DNA from: Myxosarcina sp. GI1
Lineage (GTDB): Bacteria > Cyanobacteriota > Cyanobacteriia > Cyanobacteriales > Xenococcaceae
Length of the DNA: 33,195 nt
NCBI RefSeq assembly: GCF_000756305.1
Contig: NZ_JRFE01000023.1
Span: 1-33,195 of the forward strand
Direction of reading: 5' to 3'
Shown: piece by piece, positions 8,537-16,864 of the stretch
Layout: every line of letters starts with the position of its first letter
Position numbering within the stretch: position 1 is the stretch's first letter
Position numbers and translations under genes: made by a program
The notes under the pieces: generated by a model
Seen by the model: the letters and a program-made list of their open reading frames with translations, nothing else
Told to the model about the DNA's origin: nothing
Database searches by the model: none

Positions 8537-10423
8537 ATGAAGAACAGCAACGCACCATTTTTGAGTTCAGATGTTTATTCCGAGCTATCGATCGACGATT
8601 TGTTGGCAAAATCCACAAAACTAACAGAAGATTGGCTTTTACAATTTGCTAGCAAACCAAAGTTTACAGAACAGCTACAATTAATCTTTGATTCTGAAAA
8701 TAATTTCGATCGTTTTAGAGAAGAATGGCAAACACACGACTTTTACCTTCCTACCATAAAAATAGACTTTTCACAGGAGCTTAATAAAGCAAACGCAGCG
8801 TTTTCTGGTGATACCAATAAAATTTATTTTTCTCAAGAGTTTTTACTAGCAAATCAGTCTAACCCTAATGCGATTGCAGCAGTTTTATTAGAAGAATACG
8901 GTCATTATCTTGATAGTAAAATTAATTCTACCGACGCGCCAGGGGATGAAGGAGCAATTTTTTCGGCTTTGGTAAGAGGAGAAGAATTAAACACTAGTCA
9001 ATTACAGCAGTTTAAAAATGAAGATGATACTTCTGTCGTAATTTTGGATGGAGAAGAAATTGCTATCGAGCAAAATACTCAGATTACTAAACTAACAGAT
9101 AGTATTTTTTGGAATTTTTCTCCAGCAATTTCAGACAACAATATAGTTTGGGAGGAGTATACAGGCGACCTATTTGAAGCCGTCTTGTCCGATGATTTTG
9201 AAATAATATTTTATGATGGTCAGATTACCAAACAACTAACAGGTAACGTCGAAGATGATACTTCTCCAGCAATTTCGGGCAATAATGTAGTTTGGGAGCA
9301 GCGCGATCTTGTTGGTAATGGTTATGAAATAATATTTTATGATGGTCAAACTACCAAACAGCTAACAGATAACGATCTGGATGATACTTCTCCAGCAATT
9401 TCAGACAACAATATAGTTTGGGAGCAGTTTGATGGTACTGACTCTGAAATAGTATTTTATGATGGTCAAACTACCAAACAGCTAACAGATAACGATCTGG
9501 ATGATTCTCTTCCAGCAATTTCGGGTGACAATATAGTTTGGCAGCAGTCTGATGGTAATGACTCTGAAATAGTATTTTATGATGGTCAAACTACCAAACA
9601 GCTAACAGATAACGATCTGGATGATTCTCTTCCAGCAATTTCGGGTGACAATATAGTTTGGCAGCAGTCTGATGGTAATGACTCTGAAATAGTATTTTAT
9701 GATGGTCAAACTACCAAACAGCTAACAGATAACGATCTGGATGATTCTCTTCCAGCAATTTCGGGTAACAATATAGTTTGGCAGCAGTCTAATGTTTGGT
9801 ATCAGTCTGATGGTACTGACTCTGAAATAGTATTTTACGATGGTCAAACTACCAAACAGCTAACAGATAACAATCTCGATGATTCTTCTCCAGCAATTTC
9901 GGGTAACAATATAGTCTGGGTAGAGTCCTATAGCAATGCCTCTAATATAATTCTAGCTAAGATAGCCAGAGGTTCTACTGTCTATCGTTTCTTCAATCCG
10001 ACTGCGGGAGTTCATTTCTACACGGCTGATAGAAACGAAAGTGATTATGTTCGCGATAACTTAGACAACTACAATTATGAAGGAGAGTCTTACGTTACTG
10101 TAGACCCCTTAACGGGAAACGATGCAGAAGAAGTTTATCGTTTCTTTAACTCCACTACAGGAGTACATTTATACACTACAGATGAAACAGAACGAGATTA
10201 CATCATCGATAATCTCGACAATTTTGCCTACGAAGATGTCAAGTTCCATGCCTACGAAACTGAGATAGAAGGAACAGTACCCATTTATCGCTTTTACGAA
10301 CCGACTATCGGCGTACACTTCTACACTCCAAATGAAGGCGAAAAAACCTATGTCGAAGACAATCTCTCTAACTATACCTATGAAGGCATTGCCTATTATG
10401 CTTTTCCTATTAATGAAATTTAA
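8537..10423 (+). CDS. Secreted-type protein: EExxH domain + TolB-like propeller + DUF5648 repeats
   Basis: The product has 628 residues and no signal peptide. Residues 1-180 form an N-terminal domain seen in front of many large cyanobacterial exoproteins; it carries LLEEYGHYLD followed by GDEG, which resembles an HExxH-type metallopeptidase helix in which the first His is Glu. Residues about 183-478 are seven repeats of about 40 residues (LTDNDLDDSLPAISG, then NIVWQQSDG, then SEIVFYDGQ), most like TolB/YncE-type propeller blades. Units 4 and 5 are identical in DNA. Residues about 480-628 are three DUF5648-like repeats (YRFFNPTAGVHFYTA ... NYEGESYV). The next gene starts 14 nt after the stop and shares this C-terminal module. 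Function is unknown; adhesion or surface display is inferred from architecture only. Confidence 0.88.
   Translation: MKNSNAPFLSSDVYSELSIDDLLAKSTKLTEDWLLQFASKPKFTEQLQLIFDSENNFDRFREEWQTHDFYLPTIKIDFSQELNKANAAFSGDTNKIYFSQEFLLANQSNPNAIAAVLLEEYGHYLDSKINSTDAPGDEGAIFSALVRGEELNTSQLQQFKNEDDTSVVILDGEEIAIEQNTQITKLTDSIFWNFSPAISDNNIVWEEYTGDLFEAVLSDDFEIIFYDGQITKQLTGNVEDDTSPAISGNNVVWEQRDLVGNGYEIIFYDGQTTKQLTDNDLDDTSPAISDNNIVWEQFDGTDSEIVFYDGQTTKQLTDNDLDDSLPAISGDNIVWQQSDGNDSEIVFYDGQTTKQLTDNDLDDSLPAISGDNIVWQQSDGNDSEIVFYDGQTTKQLTDNDLDDSLPAISGNNIVWQQSNVWYQSDGTDSEIVFYDGQTTKQLTDNNLDDSSPAISGNNIVWVESYSNASNIILAKIARGSTVYRFFNPTAGVHFYTADRNESDYVRDNLDNYNYEGESYVTVDPLTGNDAEEVYRFFNSTTGVHLYTTDETERDYIIDNLDNFAYEDVKFHAYETEIEGTVPIYRFYEPTIGVHFYTPNEGEKTYVEDNLSNYTYEGIAYYAFPINEI
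9481..9720 (+). repeat. 120-bp exact tandem repeat within propeller region
   Basis: Bases 9481-9600 and 9601-9720 are identical over all 120 positions. Similarity with the same period continues on both sides (from about 9240 to 9920) with few substitutions. Each unit encodes one 40-residue propeller blade. The following blade differs by a short in-frame insertion (NVWYQS, near 9790-9808) that looks like a partial copy of its own IVWQQS strand. Confidence 0.95.
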
Positions 10424-10437
10424 ACTATTAAAACATT

Positions 10438-12123
10438 ATGAATAAACAACCTATTTTAATTAAAGACATCAATCCAGGTACAAATAATTCTTCTCCCGAA
10501 AAGTTGACTGTGATTAATGATACGCTATACTTCACTGCTAATGATGGTAATAATAATAGAAAAATTTGGAAAAGTGATGGTACTTTAGGGGGAACTGTTT
10601 TAGCACCAAATGATATTAAGAACGATGATTTAGTAAATCCTGCTGACTTACCAGATCCCTATTTTAAAACCGATATTAATATTAACGGTACTCGTTATTT
10701 TACTGATGGTTATGAGTTACGCAAGAGCGAAATTTCTTCTAATAAAGACGTTCTAATTAAAGAATTAGATGACTTTCTTACTAACATTCATAGCTTTACC
10801 GAATATAAAGATACCCTTTACTTCGTGCTTGAGTTTGGCGAACAGAGTTCTGCCCAAAGTTCCCAACTATGGAAAAGCGATGGAACATCTAAAGGAACCG
10901 TTTTAGTTGAAGAATTTTATTCTTATAGCGTTACTGGCTTTACAGAGGTTGATGATTCGCTCTTTTTTAATGTTGAGATTTATGATGGTGAGTCTTTCAC
11001 GTCCGAACTATGGAAGAGTGATGGGACAACTGAAGGAACTGTTATAATCAAAAGTTTTGATATTTCATCTTCGAGTGATGATGTTTATATTCACGATTTA
11101 ACCAAGGTTGGAAATGCTCTTTATTTTACTGCTGATGACGGTAATGGGAGAGGACTGTGGCAGAGTGATGGAACGTCTGAGGGAACGATGCTGCTCGAAC
11201 ACATTAATCCTAACGGTAATTCCGACCCTAATAATTTAATTGAGGTAAATGGCAACTTATATTTTACTGCTGACGACGGGGTTAATGGAGTAGAACTATG
11301 GTCGGTTTCGACAACCACACCGCCTACTATTGCTTTTGAAACCGCAAAGTTTGATGTAGAAGAAGGCAAAGAGGCAACAATTACTCTAACCCGTAATGGT
11401 GAATATATAAATACTGTTTCTCTAGTTAACATTGACGTAGAAGGCGGTACGGCTACTATTGATGATGACTTCAACAATAATATTTTTCCTCAAACGGTTT
11501 CATTTGCCGCTAATGAAGTAGAAAAAAGTTTTACACTTTCTTTAGTTGATGATACGAAGTTAGAGCAGACTGAAACAATTGAATTAACTATTACTGCCGA
11601 AGATAATGCTGTTGTTGCTAATGATAATTTTAAGGCAACAGTCAACATTAGCGATAACGGTAATGATACTCCTCCAATTGTCTATCGTTTCTTTAATCCG
11701 ACTGCGGGAGCGCATTTTTACACCGCCGATAAAGTAGAGCGAGATTATGTACGCGATAATCTAGACAACTATGACTATGAAGGCGAATCTTACGTCACTG
11801 TAGATCCTGTATCGGGAAGCAGCCCCGAAGAAGTCTATCGTTTCTTTAACTCCACTACAGGAGTACATTTGTACACCACAGATGAAAACGAAAGAGATTA
11901 CATCATCAACAATCTCGATAACTTTGCTTATGAGAATATTAAGTTTCATGCTTACGAAACCGAAATAGCTGGAACTGTACCTATCTATCGCTTTTACGAA
12001 CCGACTATTGGCGTACATTTCTATACTCCGAATGAAGACGAAAAAACCTATGTCGAGAATAATCTTTCTAACTACACCTATGAAGGCATTGCTTACTATG
12101 CTTTTCCTATTAGTGATGTTTAA
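10438..12123 (+). CDS. ELWKSDGT-repeat / Calx-beta / DUF5648-repeat protein
   Basis: The product has 561 residues and no signal peptide. Residues about 1-290 contain repeats built round the motif LWKSDGTxxGTV (about positions 41, 143, 190 and 241), each paired with a strand like LYFTADDG; this is a propeller-like repeat common in bacterial exoproteins. Residues about 297-405 form a Calx-beta domain (TIAFETAKFDVEEGKEATI ... FTLSLVDD), a Ca-binding beta fold. Residues about 414-561 are three DUF5648-like repeats almost identical to the end of the preceding gene. The start lies 14 nt after the upstream stop, so the two genes are probably co-transcribed; no strong Shine-Dalgarno is visible. The role is unknown; it is likely extracellular or surface-attached. 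Confidence 0.88.
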   Translation: MNKQPILIKDINPGTNNSSPEKLTVINDTLYFTANDGNNNRKIWKSDGTLGGTVLAPNDIKNDDLVNPADLPDPYFKTDININGTRYFTDGYELRKSEISSNKDVLIKELDDFLTNIHSFTEYKDTLYFVLEFGEQSSAQSSQLWKSDGTSKGTVLVEEFYSYSVTGFTEVDDSLFFNVEIYDGESFTSELWKSDGTTEGTVIIKSFDISSSSDDVYIHDLTKVGNALYFTADDGNGRGLWQSDGTSEGTMLLEHINPNGNSDPNNLIEVNGNLYFTADDGVNGVELWSVSTTTPPTIAFETAKFDVEEGKEATITLTRNGEYINTVSLVNIDVEGGTATIDDDFNNNIFPQTVSFAANEVEKSFTLSLVDDTKLEQTETIELTITAEDNAVVANDNFKATVNISDNGNDTPPIVYRFFNPTAGAHFYTADKVERDYVRDNLDNYDYEGESYVTVDPVSGSSPEEVYRFFNSTTGVHLYTTDENERDYIINNLDNFAYENIKFHAYETEIAGTVPIYRFYEPTIGVHFYTPNEDEKTYVENNLSNYTYEGIAYYAFPISDV

Positions 12124-12332
12124 ACTATGAAAGTGCTTTTGTAAAAATTGTTTTTATGTACTAAGCGCGATTGCCGAAGGCAGCGGCAGAGCCGCTCGCT
12201 CAATCTCAAAAGCTCTAAGAAAAACAGATATCTAGACTTTGAGATATCTGCAATACTTGTTTTCTATTTGTTGTCGAAAGTTAAAAAGAAATGGGGACGG
12301 CAGATAATTCTGTCTCAACGCCATCCTGCTCT
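12124..12332. other. Intergenic region with hairpins downstream of the DUF5648 gene pair
   Basis: AGCGGC-aga-GCCGCT (12182-12196) forms a short GC-rich hairpin without a T tract. CAGATATCT (12225-12233) and AGATATCTG (12242-12250) form a 9-bp perfect stem with an 8-nt loop. These may act as processing or termination structures, or mark the edge of the IS630-like remnant that follows. Confidence 0.4.
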
Positions 12333-12523
12333 AATTCTTCGCTTTCAGTCTTAATTGGTAAACACAGAGTTACAGTATCAAGATGGTTAAGTAACTACAG
12401 AACAGAAGGCCTCAAAGCTTTACTAGCAAAAGGAAAAAGAAGCTTAATCCCTTATTGGAAGAAAGTCTCAAGCAAGAATTAGAAGACCCAGAAGGATTCT
12501 CTAGCTATAAAGAAGTTCAAAGC
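12333..12523 (+). pseudogene. IS630-like transposase N-terminal fragment, frameshifted
   Basis: One frame encodes LIGKHRVTVSRWLSNYRTEG, the helix-turn-helix of IS630-family transposases. Near 12,445 the match moves to another frame, giving NPLLEESLKQELEDPEGFS and then SYKEVQ, the expected continuation. After KEVQ (about 12,520) similarity stops and unrelated sequence follows. The DDE catalytic half is missing. This is a decayed insertion-sequence remnant. Confidence 0.65.
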
Positions 12524-12742
12524 AGCGCATTCGCTTCTGCGGTCAAAGCAGTACACAATGAAATCTCTGTTTTGGTTTTGCCTTCTGCCAGAAATTTGAT
12601 GGCGAGCAGCCAAATTATGATACAGCTTTTGCCAGTGTTCTAAGTTCAACTGCTGTTTCTTTAGCTTTGTAAATATAAAATTAAGTATGAAATCGGTGGT
12701 TGAAAAAATCACCGAAGTTTCTGTACCTCAATTGCTTGAAAT

Positions 12743-12928
12743 TTACAATTTTTCCCTTTTAGTAGCAGCTTGGTTTTCGGGAGCTTCTTCAGCTCGCTCT
12801 GCTGCGGGAGCTTCTTTAGTAATTGCTTCTGGATTTACTGATTTAGAAGCTACATCTATTTGTCCTTCCGCATTAGTATTTGGTTTTGCCGTACTGCTTT
12901 TACCAGTAGCATTTTTATTATCTGACAT
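12743..12928 (-). CDS. Small disordered Ala/Glu-rich hypothetical protein
   Basis: This 61-residue ORF begins MSDNKNATGKSSTAKPNT. It is rich in Ala, Glu, Lys, Asn and Pro and lacks any hydrophobic segment, so it is probably disordered. The antisense frame over the same bases is also open and would give a hydrophobic product, so coding on this strand is a judgement from composition. No Shine-Dalgarno is evident before its ATG. It lies divergent to lipA. No family recognised. Confidence 0.4.
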   Translation of the reverse strand: MSDNKNATGKSSTAKPNTNAEGQIDVASKSVNPEAITKEAPAAERAEEAPENQAATKREKL

Positions 12929-13139
12929 AAATAATTAAAATCAAAACATTAGTTCTCGTACATTTTGACTAAAAGCTTAAAATAATTTGTCGTACTAAAG
13001 ATAGAGTTGAACTGAGGCTGATAAAATGGAGCTACTCAAGAATATCTGAGTATGGCTCGCTAAAATCGTCTATTCTCCACTTCGCATTTAGATACAATAA
13101 ACACAAAGCCAATAGATTTATTCAAGGAGCAGTTTGGGA

Positions 13140-14033
13140 GTGGCAGTAAAACCAGAGTGGTTGAGAGTAAAAGCACCGCAGTGGCAGCGCGTCGGTAGCG
13201 TAACTGAGATTTTAAGAGATTTAAATTTAAATACTGTTTGCGAAGAGGCTTCTTGCCCTAATATTGGCGAATGTTTTAACGTCGGTACGGCAACATTTTT
13301 AATTATGGGTCCTGCTTGTACTCGCGCATGTCCTTATTGTGATATTGATTTTGAAAAACAACCCCCAGCACTTGACCCTCTAGAACCTTTACAGCTAGCC
13401 GAAGCCGTAAGCCGCCTCAAGCTCAATCATGTAGTGATTACCTCTGTCAACCGCGACGATTTGTCTGACGGAGGGGCTTCACAGTTTGTACGCTGTATTG
13501 CAGAAATTCGTAGAAGTTCACCCCAAACTACTATCGAGCTACTGATTCCCGATTTATGCGGTAACTGGGAAGCCTTAAGCACAATTTTGTCGGCACAACC
13601 CGATGTACTCAACCACAATACCGAAACTATCCCACGGTTGTATCGACGGGTAAGACCACAGGGAAATTACCGACGTTCTTTAGAAGTCTTAGAACAAACT
13701 CGTGCGATCGCCCCTTGGGTATATACTAAATCTGGTATTATGGTGGGTTTGGATGAAACAGATGCTGAAGTCTGTCAGGTCATGGAAGATTTACGCCGCG
13801 TTGATTGCGATATTTTAACTATCGGACAGTATCTGCAACCATCTACCCACCATTTAAAAGTTAAAGAGTTTGTCACCCCCGCTCAATTTGCACGCTGGAA
13901 AGAATTAGGAGAGTCTCTCGGTTTTCTTCAGGTTGTTTCTAGTCCTCTTACTCGTAGTTCTTACCATGCAGAACAGGTTAGGGCTTTGATGAAGCTTCAT
14001 CCTCGTAGTAAGCCGACTCATTTGTCCGTATAA
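13140..14033 (+). CDS. lipA: Lipoyl synthase
   Basis: Radical SAM enzyme that inserts two sulfurs into protein-bound octanoyl groups to make lipoyl cofactors for pyruvate dehydrogenase and glycine cleavage complexes. From GTG 13140 the product is 297 residues beginning [17 protein letters not shown] at 13134 is also in frame, but AAGGAG at 13124-13129 is only 4 nt from it and 10 nt from the GTG, and family N-termini fit the GTG. The auxiliary cluster cysteines are C34, C39 and C45 ([12 protein letters not shown]) and the radical SAM cluster is C60, C64, C67 (CTRACPYC). The C-terminal [12 protein letters not shown] carries the conserved RSSY ligand serine. All key residues are present. Cyanobacteria often have two lipA genes; whether there is another cannot be seen here. 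Confidence 0.96.
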   Translation: MAVKPEWLRVKAPQWQRVGSVTEILRDLNLNTVCEEASCPNIGECFNVGTATFLIMGPACTRACPYCDIDFEKQPPALDPLEPLQLAEAVSRLKLNHVVITSVNRDDLSDGGASQFVRCIAEIRRSSPQTTIELLIPDLCGNWEALSTILSAQPDVLNHNTETIPRLYRRVRPQGNYRRSLEVLEQTRAIAPWVYTKSGIMVGLDETDAEVCQVMEDLRRVDCDILTIGQYLQPSTHHLKVKEFVTPAQFARWKELGESLGFLQVVSSPLTRSSYHAEQVRALMKLHPRSKPTHLSV

Positions 14034-14407
14034 TCCATTAGCTTTATAGTTTCTTCAATCTTTGACTAGATACTTTGACTAGATAGATTTTTGCTGGCGG
14101 CAAACAGCAGCTTTAATTGTTAACAAACGTAAAAACTCTTGCTTTTAAGGAACAAGTAACGTTTCATTAGCTTCCTCACACCCATAGAGTTGTAAATTGC
14201 CATGTCTTCATTAGCTTGACGACATAACCCTTTAAGAAAATTAGTTAGGTATAAATTCTTATTGTTAACAATACATAAGTTAAATTACTGACTAGTTTCA
14301 AAAAAACTTTTCAGAAATGTTCTTTTTTTCTGCAAATTGGGCAACCTATTCCCAGAGAAGTTAATCAAACCTAATTTCCACGCTAAGTCATCAATTAAGA
14401 AATTCTT
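14034..14407. promoter_or_regulatory. Upstream region of the sigma factor gene with tandem repeat
   Basis: This 374-bp gap separates lipA from the sigma gene. It has a perfect 13-bp tandem direct repeat CTTTGACTAGATA at 14060-14072 and 14073-14085. Each copy contains TTGACT, a good -35-like hexamer, and TAGATT at 14084-14089 stands about 16 nt after the first. It could be a regulator binding site or overlapping promoter elements for a long-leader sigma transcript. I see no other gene in it. Confidence 0.35.
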
Positions 14408-15658
14408 ATGCTTGCCAGTTCTTTATCCGTTGAAACTAAAAAAGCCAATTCTTCAGCTACCGATCCCACAATAGATTTGGAAGAAAAAGAAGAAAATTCT
14501 AAATTTGCAGAAGACGATTTAGTAGAACTCGACTTGGAAAACCTCGATCCAGACTATTCTGGTAAGACAAATCGCACTACTACCGATCTTGTAAGGCTTT
14601 ATTTACAAGAGATTGGTAGAGTTCCCCTACTAGAAAGAGACGAAGAAGTTTCCGAAGCTCAAAAAGTTCAACGCCACATTAATATTTTAGAGCAACGAGC
14701 CGAAGCTGCCAAGAGCGGCGACCAAATAATGCAAGAATTCGTGGCATTAGTTGATGTTCACGATCGTTTAGTAACTCAACTCAGTCATCGTCCTTCTTTA
14801 AAACGATGGTCTAAAGCCGTAGGAATTGAGATTCCCGACCTAAAAGCCCTTTTAAAACAAGGCAAACAGCGCTGGGCAGAAATTGTCGGCTGTGATGTAA
14901 AAGAATTAGAAAACATTCAAAAAAGCGGTATTCGTGCTAAGGAACACATGATTAAGGCGAATCTGCGCCTAGTGGTTTCGGTAGCTAAAAAATATCAAAA
15001 TCGCGGCTTAGAGCTTTTAGATTTAATTCAGGAAGGGACTCTCGGACTAGAAAGAGCCGTAGAAAAGTTCGATCCTACCAAAGGCTATCGTTTTAGTACC
15101 TATGCTTACTGGTGGATTCGCCAGGGTATTACTAGAGCGATCGCTACTCAAAGTAGAACAATTCGTCTTCCCGTTCACATTACCGAAAAACTCAATAAAA
15201 TCAAAAAAGCTCAGCGCAAGATGTCTCAAGAAATGGGACGCACGCCTAAAATTGAAGATCTCGCCCAAGAGCTAGAAATGTCTGCGGCGCAAATTAGAGA
15301 AGTATTATTGCGCGTACCGCGTTCGGTTTCTTTAGAAATAAAAGTCGGTAAAGAAAAAGACACCGAACTAGGAGATTTGCTAGAAACTGAAAGTGCTTCT
15401 CCCGAAGAGACTCTAATGCGAGAATCTTTGCAAAAAGATTTAAATTATTTGCTTTCCGAACTTACTAGCCGCGAACGGGAAGTAATTCAAATGCGTTTTG
15501 GTTTTGGCGGTGAAAAACCCTTTTCTCTGGCTGAAATTGGTCGCTGTCTGGAACTATCTCGCGAACGGGTCAGACAAATTGAAGCAAAAGCTTTACAAAA
15601 ATTACGTCAACCCCGCCGCAGAAACATGATTAGAGATTATCTCGAATCTTTGAGCTAA
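14408..15658 (+). CDS. sigC: Group 2 RNA polymerase sigma factor, SigC-like
   Basis: The product has 416 residues and is a sigma-70 family factor directing RNA polymerase to promoters. An acidic leader (1-58) is followed by region 1.2 (DLVRLYLQEIGRVPLL), then a spacer with LKRWSKAVGIEIPDL and KQRWAEIVGC that matches my recollection of the SigC group rather than SigA. Region 2 is MIKANLRLVVSVAKKYQNRG through YAYWWIRQGITRAI (about 180-245). Region 3 follows, and region 4 has the helix-turn-helix SLAEIGRCLELSRERVRQIE near the end, finishing RRNMIRDYLESLS. It lacks the long N-terminal region 1.1 of a primary factor. SigC in other cyanobacteria is associated with stationary phase, temperature and carbon/nitrogen responses. 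The sigma family is certain; the C subgroup is likely. Confidence 0.9.
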   Translation: MLASSLSVETKKANSSATDPTIDLEEKEENSKFAEDDLVELDLENLDPDYSGKTNRTTTDLVRLYLQEIGRVPLLERDEEVSEAQKVQRHINILEQRAEAAKSGDQIMQEFVALVDVHDRLVTQLSHRPSLKRWSKAVGIEIPDLKALLKQGKQRWAEIVGCDVKELENIQKSGIRAKEHMIKANLRLVVSVAKKYQNRGLELLDLIQEGTLGLERAVEKFDPTKGYRFSTYAYWWIRQGITRAIATQSRTIRLPVHITEKLNKIKKAQRKMSQEMGRTPKIEDLAQELEMSAAQIREVLLRVPRSVSLEIKVGKEKDTELGDLLETESASPEETLMRESLQKDLNYLLSELTSREREVIQMRFGFGGEKPFSLAEIGRCLELSRERVRQIEAKALQKLRQPRRRNMIRDYLESLS

Positions 15659-15668
15659 CCATGCTGTA

Positions 15669-15706
15669 AGTAGGAATATGTACCTGCTCTAAGACGTGTT
15701 CCTACT
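15669..15706. terminator. Convergent terminator-like inverted repeat between sigC and recF
   Basis: AGTAGGAA (15669-15676) and TTCCTACT (15699-15706) form an 8-bp perfect stem with a 22-nt loop. The right arm overlaps the stop codon of recF. There is no long T tract, but the position between two converging genes fits a shared termination or mRNA-end structure. Confidence 0.4.
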
Positions 15707-16859
15707 CTAATATAGTTTCGCGAATTTTACCTGCTTCAACCGACATAATCTGAGAGTCCTGAATCCAATCGTGGTTAAATGAACCCAGATGGGTTGTAGT
15801 AATTAAAGTTTGAAAGCGATCGCCAATAGCGGCTAAAAGCTGGTTTTGTCGATTGGGATCGAGTTCGGCTAACACATCATCAAGCAATAACAGGGGGGGT
15901 TCTCCTACTACCTCTTCAATTAATTTTAATTCTGCTAGTTTTAAAGCTAAAACTAAGGTGCGTTGCTGTCCCTGGGAGCCGTAATACCTGGCTGGAGAGC
16001 GATCGATACTAAATTCAATTTCATCTCGATGAGGACCGACGACGGTTTTTCCCTGGTAGTATTCTGCCGTGCGTCGCTGTTCGATTTTGTCTAAAAAAGC
16101 CTGCTGTACCTTTTCTGGCTCGTCTTCCGTCCATTCTACGTTAGGAAGATAGTTTATTTCCAACTGTTCGGTTTTGCTGCTAATGCGATTGTGCCAGGCG
16201 CGAGCAATGGGTGTTAGTCTGGCTAATACTCTGGCACGCCTTCTAGTTACTCTCGAACCTGCTGCGGCTAGTTGTTCGTCCCACAGTCGTAGCTGCGTAT
16301 CGTAAGGTTTGCTAAATTCAGTATTTTTTGTAGCATCAGCTTCTCGCTCTAAACGAATTTTTTTAAGTAAAGCATTACGCTGACGCAAGACTTTGCCGTA
16401 CTGTTGCAAAATATGAGCGTAAACTGGTTCTAGCTGAACTAATAAGCTATCGATCCAGTTACGTCTGGCATCTGGCGCACCGCGAACCAAATCTAAATCC
16501 AGACTGGAAAACTGTACGGCATTGAGTATGCCTAAAAAATCTAACTGGCGACGTAGAGCTTCGCGATTGAGAGCAACGGTTCTTTTTCCCTGACGGCGCA
16601 AAGTAAGGCTGAGTTGTGTCGTGCCGTAAGTTCGTTCTAAAATGCCTTCAATCTGACCGACAGGACTAGTATCTAAAATCAATTCGCGATCGCGACTGGT
16701 ACGATGGCTTTTAAGAGTTGCCAGTAATTCTACTGCCTCTAATAAATTAGACTTTCCCTGCGCGTTATTACCGACAATTATGGTTTTTTGTGCCGTAAAA
16801 TTTATCTGGCGATCGCCGTAATTACGAAACGATCGCAGATGCAGATTTTTTAGATACAT
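15702..16859 (-). CDS. recF: DNA replication and repair protein RecF
   Basis: SMC-like ATPase that helps load RecA at gaps through the RecFOR pathway. The product has 385 residues, close to the family norm. It begins MYLKNLHLRSFRNYG, typical for RecF. Walker A is GNNAQGKS (30-37). The signature segment YYGSQGQQRTLVLALKLAEL precedes Walker B/D-loop LLLLDDVLAELDPNRQ. The region between lacks the long coiled coil of SMC proteins, as expected. It starts 5 nt after the hemJ stop, so hemJ and recF are probably one transcript. Nothing is missing or unusual. Confidence 0.96.
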   Translation of the reverse strand: MYLKNLHLRSFRNYGDRQINFTAQKTIIVGNNAQGKSNLLEAVELLATLKSHRTSRDRELILDTSPVGQIEGILERTYGTTQLSLTLRRQGKRTVALNREALRRQLDFLGILNAVQFSSLDLDLVRGAPDARRNWIDSLLVQLEPVYAHILQQYGKVLRQRNALLKKIRLEREADATKNTEFSKPYDTQLRLWDEQLAAAGSRVTRRRARVLARLTPIARAWHNRISSKTEQLEINYLPNVEWTEDEPEKVQQAFLDKIEQRRTAEYYQGKTVVGPHRDEIEFSIDRSPARYYGSQGQQRTLVLALKLAELKLIEEVVGEPPLLLLDDVLAELDPNRQNQLLAAIGDRFQTLITTTHLGSFNHDWIQDSQIMSVEAGKIRETILE

Positions 16860-16864
16860 TAAAC

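Noticed and set aside
9240-9920. Regular direct repeats that might suggest a CRISPR array
   Set aside because: The repeats are 120 bp, head to tail without unique spacers, in frame, and encode propeller blades.
11121-11477. 118-codon minus-strand frame inside the Calx-beta/ELWKSDGT gene
   Set aside because: Antisense shadow of a well-supported coding region; composition (Ser/Val/Pro) typical of mirrored codons.
12687-12938. 83-codon plus-strand hydrophobic frame antisense to the small disordered protein
   Set aside because: The reading looks like the mirror of an Ala/Glu-rich sequence; the opposite strand is the better candidate.
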